From: Puniceicoccales bacterium
Lineage (GTDB): Bacteria; Verrucomicrobiota; Verrucomicrobiia; Opitutales; UBA953
DNA: 11,683 nucleotides
NCBI GenBank assembly: GCA_031289285.1
Contig: JAITPT010000243.1
Coordinates: 1-11,683, forward strand
Direction: 5' to 3'
Part shown: positions 5,926 to 11,683 of the stretch, in pieces
How the letters are laid out: each line of letters starts with the position of its first letter
Numbering within the stretch: the first letter of the stretch is position 1
Translations under genes and position numbers: made by a program
The notes under the pieces: model-generated
The model's database searches: none
What the model was told of the DNA's origin: nothing
Seen by the model: the letters and a program-made list of their open reading frames with translations, nothing else

Positions 5926-6954
5926 TCAATGCTTAATGTGATAGAAGCGGCGGGGTGGGGTCAAGCCTTGGCATTCGTAGGCGGTTTTGAAATGTAGCTT
6001 GGCGAATTGGCCGAAAGCGGCGGGGCCAAACTTTTCCACAAGACGCACACCTACCGCTTTTGCCTCCGCGCCGGAACCCTTGGGCAAACGTTCGCCAGCG
6101 AGCTTTGAGAGCTTCGCCATTTCGCGCACAAACACCGCCCGCGCGACAATCGAAGCAGCCGCGACTACGGGGTCGGACTCCGCTTTGGTGCGCATCCGCA
6201 AATCAAACTTCACGCCGCGCCGCTTCAATTCGGACTGCGTCAGCGGCGTTTTTGTGAATTGGTCGAGCAGCCCCCATGCAGGCATTTTTCCGTGCTCCGC
6301 TTGGAAACGCGGCAGGCAGTCTTCCAGCGAAACGGCGTGATACCACGCAAGCAACTTGTTGAGGTTCGAGCCAAACTTCCCGTAAAGCTCGTTGTATTTT
6401 TCCATGTTCGTAAAAGTGACTTTTACAATAACCCCCTGCGTCGTGCGGATTTTTTTTTCGAGCGCGAGCACCGCGCTGTCGGTGGTCACGGTTTTTGAGT
6501 CGCGCACGCCCAAATCGCGCCACGCGTTAATCATCTCGCCTGTGGCGACGACGCAGGCCGTCACAAGCGGGCCGAAGAGGTCGCCTTTGCCTGACTCGTC
6601 GAGACCGGCGTGGTCTTCAAACCACTCGGGGTGCCAGACCTCATCGTAACCGAGGCGTGGCTCGCTGGTGATTTGCGGCTCCAAAATGTTTGAGACAAAA
6701 TCCTCCGTCTTTTTGCCCGCCACAACGACCTTGCCCGATTTGTAGGCGACGACGTTCACCTGCTCGTCTTTGTAGGCGTAGAGGCTGTATTCGACGGGAA
6801 AAGGCACCCAGAGTTTTTTCGCAAGCAAGGCACCTAATTTCTCAAGCTGCGCGGGGTCGAGCTTGATAGTGTAAGAGGTGCGTGGCGCGGGCGCAGCGGG
6901 CGCGGCAGACGTCGCGCCGTAACCTTTTTTTTCCGAGTAATGGGAAAATTGCAT
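5926..6954 (-). CDS. rnhC: Ribonuclease HIII
   Basis: A 342-residue enzyme that cleaves the RNA strand of RNA-DNA hybrids in the cytoplasm. Residues about 28-95 form the TBP-like N-terminal substrate-binding domain that distinguishes RNase HIII from HII. The catalytic domain begins at GLDESGKGDLFGP (117-129), with Asp119 and Glu120 as the first acidic residues. Asp231 (GLLDQF) and Asp261 (ESDPVVAAASIVAR) fit the remaining active-site positions; the 30-residue spacing between them matches that of characterised RNase HIII. A Gly-Ala-Pro-rich linker (residues 11-25) precedes the N-terminal domain. Length is slightly above the usual 300-315, owing to this linker. The ATG at 6954 is used; no clear ribosome-binding site is seen. 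It follows the panE-like gene by 78 bp and may be co-transcribed. Confidence 0.95.
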   Translation of the reverse strand: MQFSHYSEKKGYGATSAAPAAPAPRTSYTIKLDPAQLEKLGALLAKKLWVPFPVEYSLYAYKDEQVNVVAYKSGKVVVAGKKTEDFVSNILEPQITSEPRLGYDEVWHPEWFEDHAGLDESGKGDLFGPLVTACVVATGEMINAWRDLGVRDSKTVTTDSAVLALEKKIRTTQGVIVKVTFTNMEKYNELYGKFGSNLNKLLAWYHAVSLEDCLPRFQAEHGKMPAWGLLDQFTKTPLTQSELKRRGVKFDLRMRTKAESDPVVAAASIVARAVFVREMAKLSKLAGERLPKGSGAEAKAVGVRLVEKFGPAAFGQFAKLHFKTAYECQGLTPPRRFYHIKH

Positions 6955-7032
6955 GGCGGCGAGAATGCCGGAAACGAGCGGCGCGGCAAAAGCAAATCGC
7001 CCGCCGTTGGGCGCCGTTTTCCGTCGCCGTTT

Positions 7033-8007
7033 TCAGCTGCGGTTCGTCAGGTGTTGCAGCAATGCGAAGAGGCATTCGAGGCGTCCCATCGCGACCCCTT
7101 TGCTCTGGCCACGTCGCAACGGTTCGCCCCAAATCGCCTCCGTTTCTACGGGGCGTCCCGCCAAAAAATCAATCAAGCTCGACGGCTTGTAGGCACCCAT
7201 TTCTCGTGCGCTGGAAATCTGCGACTCGATGTGTCGGTCGGAGATTTGAACGCCGAACGCCGCCGCAGCCGCTTGCACCTCGCGCGTGAGACCGAGCACC
7301 AATTCGCGCAGCGGCGGGCTGGCGAGAATGCGGTCGGTGGTGATGCCGCCGCCAGCGATGGCAAGCCCGTTGAACGGGATGTTCCAGCAAAGTTTCGTCC
7401 AGAGGGCGCGTTCGAGCGAGTCCACCGTCTTACAATCGCCGCCCGTTGGCGCGAACAATTCCACCAGTGCGCGGGTGCGCGGTGTCGCCGCTCCGAGTGC
7501 CTCTGCGAAGCGGATGTTGCCAAGCTCGTAATTCTCGATGACGCCCGCCGCGACGCGGTTGACGCACACGAAGCACAGCCCCGCCGTCACGCGCTCTGCC
7601 CCAAAAAGCTGCGCCAGTGCCTCGGTGTTTCCCATGCCGTTTTGGAGTGTCAGAAAAATCGTTTTCCCGTTGTCCAGCGGCGGCAGCAATTCGCCGAAGC
7701 GCGCATTGGCCGTCGTTTTGAGGGCGATGATGACGAGGTCGCTCGTGCCGATTTCCGCCGTCGTGGCAAACGCTTGGACGGTGTGCAGCCGAAACGCCAA
7801 ATCCGGCGCGGTGATTTGGAAACCGTTTTGGCGAACGGCGTCGAGGTCGCTCCGCAGCAAAAACCGCACGTCGTGCCCCGCGTGGGCGAGGCGACAACCG
7901 TAATAAGCGCCGATGGCCCCTGCGCCGACAACCGCGATTTTGAGCGGTCGCGCCTCTCCGCAAATCGCGGCAGCGACGGCGTTGTTTGGAAAATCTGTGT
8001 TGCTCAT
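7033..8007 (-). CDS. panE: 2-dehydropantoate 2-reductase family protein
   Basis: A 324-residue ketopantoate reductase family protein. The canonical reaction is NADPH-dependent reduction of 2-dehydropantoate to pantoate for coenzyme A synthesis. The Rossmann motif KIAVVGAGAIGAYYG is at residues 23-37. The catalytic signature LWTKLCWNIPFNG (202-214) gives Lys205, Asn209 and Asn213, matching K176, N180 and N184 of E. coli PanE in spacing. SSLIDFLAGRPVETE (276-290) supplies the conserved Ser and Glu288 of the C-terminal domain. The start is the ATG at 8007; a TTG at 8028 in the same frame would add seven residues. The N-terminus carries about 20 extra residues before the Rossmann strand. It lies between purN and rnhC on the same strand with gaps of 93 and 78 bp. 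ApbA/PanE paralogues act on other 2-keto acids, so the exact substrate is less certain than the family. Confidence 0.87.
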   Translation of the reverse strand: MSNTDFPNNAVAAAICGEARPLKIAVVGAGAIGAYYGCRLAHAGHDVRFLLRSDLDAVRQNGFQITAPDLAFRLHTVQAFATTAEIGTSDLVIIALKTTANARFGELLPPLDNGKTIFLTLQNGMGNTEALAQLFGAERVTAGLCFVCVNRVAAGVIENYELGNIRFAEALGAATPRTRALVELFAPTGGDCKTVDSLERALWTKLCWNIPFNGLAIAGGGITTDRILASPPLRELVLGLTREVQAAAAAFGVQISDRHIESQISSAREMGAYKPSSLIDFLAGRPVETEAIWGEPLRRGQSKGVAMGRLECLFALLQHLTNRS

Positions 8008-8100
8008 CGTCGCCCAGCAAAAACGCAAACGCCCCGCCGCGCCACCGCCGAATGCCGCGCCGCCGCGCCGCGTTTGGCGCGTTTGCCGTGTCGGCGGTGC

Positions 8101-8676
8101 TCACTCCGCGAGGCTCAGGCGGCGGATGACGTCCGGCAAAAGGCGGTGTTCGGCAGCGTGGATTTTTTCCGCAAAACTCTCCGGCGTGTCCGCGTCTTCG
8201 CGGCGGACAACCGCTTGGTCTATGATGGCACCGCCGTCCACTTCGGCGTTGACGTAGTGGACGGTGCAGCCGGCGACCTTGACGCCGTAACGCCACGCTT
8301 GCCCGATGCCGTCAAGCCCGGCGAACGCGGGCAGGAGCGAGGGGTGGAGGTTGATGATGCGCCCCGCGAAGGCGTCGAGCAGCGGTGCTTTGACGACGCG
8401 CATGAAGCCCGCAAGCACGATGAAGTCGCCACCGGCGGCGCGGATAGCGTTTGCCCAGACGGTCTCGATTTCGGGCGGAAACTTTGTCTTGAACGGACCG
8501 GAGTCGGGTTGAAAAGCGGGCACACCAAAACGCGGACCGAGCGCGAGAATGCGTGCGCCGGGGATGTCGCAAAATATGGCGGCGACGCGGGCGCGCCCGA
8601 GTTGTCCGGCGGCTTGCGCGGCGAGAATGGCTTCCGCATTGGAGCCGCGCCCCGAACCGAGAATGGCGATGTTCAT
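8101..8676 (-). CDS. purN: Phosphoribosylglycinamide formyltransferase
   Basis: A 191-residue cytoplasmic GAR transformylase, transferring a formyl group from 10-formyltetrahydrofolate to glycinamide ribonucleotide in purine synthesis. Residues 1-17 (MNIAILGSGRGSNAEAI) contain the phosphate-binding GSGRGSN loop. The catalytic set is present: Asn109 and His111 in INLHPSLLPAF, and Asp147 in VDGGAIID, equivalent to N106, H108 and D144 of the E. coli enzyme. The length is slightly short of the usual 200-212 residues but all motifs are complete. The start is fixed by the family's N-terminus at 8676. A longer frame to 8841 adds an Ala/Gly/Arg-rich stretch and would overlap the divergent DUF1080 gene, so I reject it. 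A 127-bp very GC-rich intergenic region separates the two divergent starts. panE follows 93 bp downstream. Confidence 0.95.
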   Translation of the reverse strand: MNIAILGSGRGSNAEAILAAQAAGQLGRARVAAIFCDIPGARILALGPRFGVPAFQPDSGPFKTKFPPEIETVWANAIRAAGGDFIVLAGFMRVVKAPLLDAFAGRIINLHPSLLPAFAGLDGIGQAWRYGVKVAGCTVHYVNAEVDGGAIIDQAVVRREDADTPESFAEKIHAAEHRLLPDVIRRLSLAE

Positions 8677-8803
8677 GGCGGCGGACGCTAAGGTGCGCGG
8701 CGCAGCGATGTCCACCGCGAAAGCCGCGAGTGCGGGTGCGCCGCCGCCACCCGCCGCGCCACCGCGCCGGAACCGCCGCCGCGCCGCACTGTCTTTCTCC
8801 GCC

Positions 8804-10237
8804 ATGTCAATTCCCCTTCTGTTTCTCTCGCGCAGCGGCAAAGCCGCCGCCGCCGCATTTGCGCTCGCAGCCCTCGCCGCCGCGCCTGCACACGCCGCCG
8901 ACGCGCCCGCCGCCGCCGCAGTTTCCGCCGTGAAATCGTGCTGCGGAACTGTCGCCGCCGAAGTCGCCGCCGACGCCTATCCCGCGCCCGACTCTGGCAA
9001 CAAACCGCCAGCAGGTTTTGTCGCGCTTTTTAACGGGCAAAACTTGGACGGCTGGTGGGGTGCCGGAAACGACAAAGACCCGCGCCAATATCTCGCGCTG
9101 CCCGCCGACGCTTTCAAAAAGAAGCACGACGACAGCCTTGCCGAAATCCGCAAACACTGGTCGGTGCAAGGCGGCGAGCTTGTCAACGACGGGCGCGGCC
9201 TCTTCCTCACCACCGACAAAACCTACGGCGACTTCGAGTTTCTCGTGGACTACAAGACGTGGCCACGCGCCGACAGCGGCGTCTATCTGCGCGGCATCCC
9301 GCAGGTGCAAATCTGGGACTACACCGAGAAAGGCAAGTTTGGCCTCGGTGCCGACAAAGGCTCCGGCGGCCTCTGGAACAACGCAGGCGAGGGCAAACAC
9401 CCGCTCGTCAAAGCCGACCGCCCCTTCGGCGAATGGAACCGGCTGCGCGTCGTGATGACCGGCTCGCGCGTCTGGGTCTGGCTCAACGGCAAACAAACCG
9501 TCAAGGGTGCCGTCTTGGACAACTACTTTAACCGCCGCATCGCCGTCCCCGCCCTCGGCCCCATTTTGCTGCAAACGCACGGCAAAGAAATCCGCTGGCG
9601 CAACATCTTCGTCCGCGAAATCGGCGCAGCGGAGGCAAGCAGAATTTTGGCGCGGCGCGACGCCGACGGCTTCGCGCAAATCTTCAACGGCAAAGATCTC
9701 GCTGGTTGGAAGGGCGCGACCGATGCAGTGGAAATCAAGGACGGCGTCATCCATTGGAAACGTCGCAAAGGCGGCACACTTTTCACGGAAAAAGAATACG
9801 CCGACTTCAAACTGCGCTTCGAGTTTAAGCTCCCCAAAGGTGCCAACAACGGCATCGCCATCCGCTATCCGGGGCGCGGCGACACCGCCTACACCGGCAT
9901 GACCGAGCTACAAATCCTCGACGACAATTACGAGAAAAACACTGGCTCAAAAATTGACCCGCGCCAAGCGCACGGCTCCGTCTATGGCATCGCGGCGGCG
10001 CAACGCGGTTACCAACGCCCGCTCGGCGAATGGAACTTCCAAGAGGTGACGGTCGTCGGCTCAAAAATCAAAGTGGAGTTGAACGGCTACGTGATATTGG
10101 ACACCGATGTCTCGAAGGTGAAAACCTACATGCACAACAGCCCCCACCCGGGCAAAGACCGCAAGAGCGGCCACCTCGGCTTCGCTGGACACAACGACCC
10201 CGTCGAGTTTCGCAACGTTTCCGTTAAGGAACTTTGA
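8804..10237 (+). CDS. Secreted protein with two DUF1080 (3-keto-disaccharide hydrolase) domains
   Basis: A 477-residue exported protein. Residues 1-31 form a Sec signal peptide (hydrophobic Ala/Leu-rich core, AHA-A cleavage site). An Ala-rich linker with adjacent cysteines (Cys46-Cys47) follows. Two LamG-like jelly-roll domains come next. Domain 1, about 71-272, contains FNGQNLDGW (76-84), DSGVYLR (157-163) and PFGEWN (207-212). Domain 2, about 289-475, contains FNGKDLAGW (294-302), NNGIAIR (348-354) and PLGEWN (406-411). The family (PF06439), now described as 3-keto-disaccharide hydrolases, cleaves 3-keto-glycosides made by Gfo/Idh/MocA dehydrogenases; two exported members of that family are encoded 5 kb away. 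The start at 8804 gives the signal peptide; the same frame is open further left but would overlap purN. It converges on mtaB, with only 9 bp between the stops. The hydrolase activity and substrate are inferred. Confidence 0.9.
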   Translation: MSIPLLFLSRSGKAAAAAFALAALAAAPAHAADAPAAAAVSAVKSCCGTVAAEVAADAYPAPDSGNKPPAGFVALFNGQNLDGWWGAGNDKDPRQYLALPADAFKKKHDDSLAEIRKHWSVQGGELVNDGRGLFLTTDKTYGDFEFLVDYKTWPRADSGVYLRGIPQVQIWDYTEKGKFGLGADKGSGGLWNNAGEGKHPLVKADRPFGEWNRLRVVMTGSRVWVWLNGKQTVKGAVLDNYFNRRIAVPALGPILLQTHGKEIRWRNIFVREIGAAEASRILARRDADGFAQIFNGKDLAGWKGATDAVEIKDGVIHWKRRKGGTLFTEKEYADFKLRFEFKLPKGANNGIAIRYPGRGDTAYTGMTELQILDDNYEKNTGSKIDPRQAHGSVYGIAAAQRGYQRPLGEWNFQEVTVVGSKIKVELNGYVILDTDVSKVKTYMHNSPHPGKDRKSGHLGFAGHNDPVEFRNVSVKEL

Positions 10238-10246
10238 CCCGTGCCC

Positions 10247-11683
10247 TCAACGCTCGACGATTTTTCCCGAAACAAAATCCGCCGACACCGTTTCAAGGCG
10301 AACAAGTGCCGTCTGGTTTGCTAAATCCAAGCCCGGCACCTGCGCCGCCGGAATGGCGACGCGGATGTAGTTGTCCGTCAGCCCGGGCCAAACCCCGCCC
10401 GCAGGGTCTTCAAACAACACGCGCATCGTCCGGCCCAAATGCGCCGACATGAAGTCGTGCAAACGTTGCGCCGACAACCGTCGCAGCTGCGCACTACGCC
10501 GCTGACGCACAGGCACGGAAACGGCGTCCGCCCGCCGCGCCGCCGCCGTCCCCTCGCGCTCCGAGTAGGTGAAGACGTGCGCGTATGCGAAAGGCATTTC
10601 GCGGAAAAAGTCGCAGGTCTCCTCAAACTCGGCGTCGGTCTCGCCCGGAAACCCCACCATGATGTCCGCGCCAAGGCAGAGTTCGGGGACGCGGGCGACG
10701 GCGGCGCGGGCAAACTCGGCGTATTGCGCCTTGGTGTAGAGGCGGCGCATGTCGCGCAAAATGCGTTCGCAGCCCGATTGCAGCGGCAGGTGCAGATACG
10801 GCAAAAGCGGGTGCGAGGGGTCGGCCATGCGTTCCAAAACGGCGGCGGAAACGGTCGTCGGCTCGATGCTGCTGATGCGCAGCCGGTCAATGCCCGCGAC
10901 GCCCGCCAACGCATCGGTGACCTCCGCAACACCGCACCCACCGCTGCGATAAGTCCCGATGTTGACGCCCGTGAGGACAAGCTCGCGCACACCCCGCGCC
11001 GCCAGCGAACGCGCCTCTGCGAGCAGGTTTTCAAAGTCGCGCGAACGCGCCTGCCCGCGCGCCTTCGGAATGATGCAAAACGAGCAGCCAAAATCGCAGC
11101 CGTCTTGCACCTTCAAATTGGCGCGTTTGTTGAACGGACGCTCGCCCGCAAACTCGATTGAAAAATCTTCGCGGCTGATACGTTCGCGGACAATGACGGG
11201 GCGCGGGTTTTTGGTGCCATCGCCGATGTAGTCGAGAACGTTGAGTTTGTCGTGATTTCCCAAAATCAAATCTACGCCGTGGATGGCTGCGATTTCTGCT
11301 GCGCCGAGTTGCGAATAACACCCCGTAACCACGACAAACGCCTGCGGGTTTTCTGCCACAAGTTGGCGAATACTCTGGCGGCACTTCGCATCCGCAAGCC
11401 GTGTAACCGTGCAGGTGTTGACAATAACAAGCGCAACAGGGACAGCAGGGGCAGGGGCGACGACGGGAGTAGAGGAGGGAGTAGAGGTGGGAGAGGGGGC
11501 GGAAGAGGGGGCGGCGGGAGTGGAGATGGTGGCGGTAGAAGTGGAAATGGTGAAGATGGGTGCAGGAGTGGCGGCAGAGATGGTGGCGGCGGCGGAGATG
11601 GTGTCGGAAGAAGAGGAAGTGGTAGAGGCGGTGGGGGCGGATGGAACGGAAGCGACGGCGGGGGTGGGGACGATGGTGAAGGT
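10247..11683 (-). CDS. mtaB: tRNA t6A37 methylthiotransferase, partial at the N-terminus, with a low-complexity insertion
   Basis: The C-terminal 478 residues of a radical-SAM methylthiotransferase that converts t6A37 to ms2t6A37 in tRNA. The gene leaves the window at 11683. An internal GTG at 11359 is not the true start, because the frame stays open and encodes family motifs before it. In visible numbering, IVNTCTVTRLADAKCRQ (86-102) holds the second MTTase-domain cysteine (Cys91), and VTGCYS (119-124) the third. QDGCDFGCSFCIIP (193-206) is the radical-SAM CxxxCxxC (Cys196, 200, 203). A TRAM-like RNA-binding domain ends the protein. NTCTVT is typical of MtaB rather than MiaB or RimO. Residues 1-83 are almost entirely Ser, Thr, Ala, Pro, Val and Ile, where the family has only a short link to the strand before NTCTVT. 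The first MTTase cysteine must lie beyond the edge. Confidence 0.92.
   Translation of the reverse strand, partial: TFTIVPTPAVASVPSAPTASTTSSSSDTISAAATISAATPAPIFTISTSTATISTPAAPSSAPSPTSTPSSTPVVAPAPAVPVALVIVNTCTVTRLADAKCRQSIRQLVAENPQAFVVVTGCYSQLGAAEIAAIHGVDLILGNHDKLNVLDYIGDGTKNPRPVIVRERISREDFSIEFAGERPFNKRANLKVQDGCDFGCSFCIIPKARGQARSRDFENLLAEARSLAARGVRELVLTGVNIGTYRSGGCGVAEVTDALAGVAGIDRLRISSIEPTTVSAAVLERMADPSHPLLPYLHLPLQSGCERILRDMRRLYTKAQYAEFARAAVARVPELCLGADIMVGFPGETDAEFEETCDFFREMPFAYAHVFTYSEREGTAAARRADAVSVPVRQRRSAQLRRLSAQRLHDFMSAHLGRTMRVLFEDPAGGVWPGLTDNYIRVAIPAAQVPGLDLANQTALVRLETVSADFVSGKIVER

Noticed and set aside
5498..5941. Possible small gene in the 5.5-5.9 kb region
   Set aside because: It overlaps opposing frames, runs through the MITE-like element's ends and the hairpins, and shows no recognisable protein features.
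6940..8691. 583-codon plus-strand open frame
   Set aside because: It lies antisense to rnhC, panE and purN, all of which have intact catalytic motifs. Its composition is Arg-rich, as expected for the antisense of GC-rich genes.
8807..9754. 315-codon minus-strand open frame
   Set aside because: It is antisense to the DUF1080 gene, whose signal peptide and domain motifs are clear.
10238..10280. Bidirectional terminator between the DUF1080 gene and mtaB
   Set aside because: Only 9 bp separate the stops, and no stem followed by a T-run could be found on either strand.

Overview
The window looks like a chromosomal segment of a GC-rich Gram-negative bacterium, most likely Verrucomicrobiota (Opitutales-like). 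This is inferred from Tat-exported Gfo/Idh/MocA oxidoreductases, a secreted protein with two DUF1080 domains, an RNase HIII, and very weak Shine-Dalgarno signals. No 16S or marker tree can be read here, so the assignment is an inference.

Layout. Positions 1-490 hold about three copies of a 166-bp tandem repeat, which may continue left of the window. A branched inverted repeat follows at 479-552. From 4313 down to 686 on the minus strand lie three exported-protein genes, probably one operon: an unrecognised secreted protein, then two Tat-signal Gfo/Idh/MocA oxidoreductases. Positions 4368-5132 hold a second, unrelated-length tandem array (five copies of 155/156 bp). Positions 5133-5925 carry no gene but are rich in small structures: a 17-bp inverted-repeat pair spanning 327 bp, an 11-G tract, hairpins, and a 163-bp MITE-like element with 17-bp terminal inverted repeats and a 5-bp target duplication. 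Then come three housekeeping genes on the minus strand (purN, a panE-like reductase, rnhC). Divergent from purN is a plus-strand secreted DUF1080-DUF1080 protein. It converges on a minus-strand mtaB that runs off the right edge and contains a long Ser/Thr/Ala/Pro-rich segment.

How the genes may work together. Gfo/Idh/MocA oxidoreductases and DUF1080 (3-keto-disaccharide hydrolase) proteins are known partners in oxidation-first cleavage of glycosides, where a sugar is oxidised at C3 and the keto-glycoside is then cleaved. Here both oxidoreductases and the DUF1080 protein carry export signals, so a periplasmic version of this pathway is a reasonable hypothesis. The remaining genes serve purine synthesis, ketopantoate or related reduction, RNA-DNA hybrid removal and tRNA t6A37 methylthiolation.

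The most unusual points are: the two tandem arrays share a roughly 45-nt module in opposite orientation and bracket the oxidoreductase operon; the 163-bp MITE-like element is well preserved; and mtaB has a low-complexity insertion just before its conserved NTCTVT motif.
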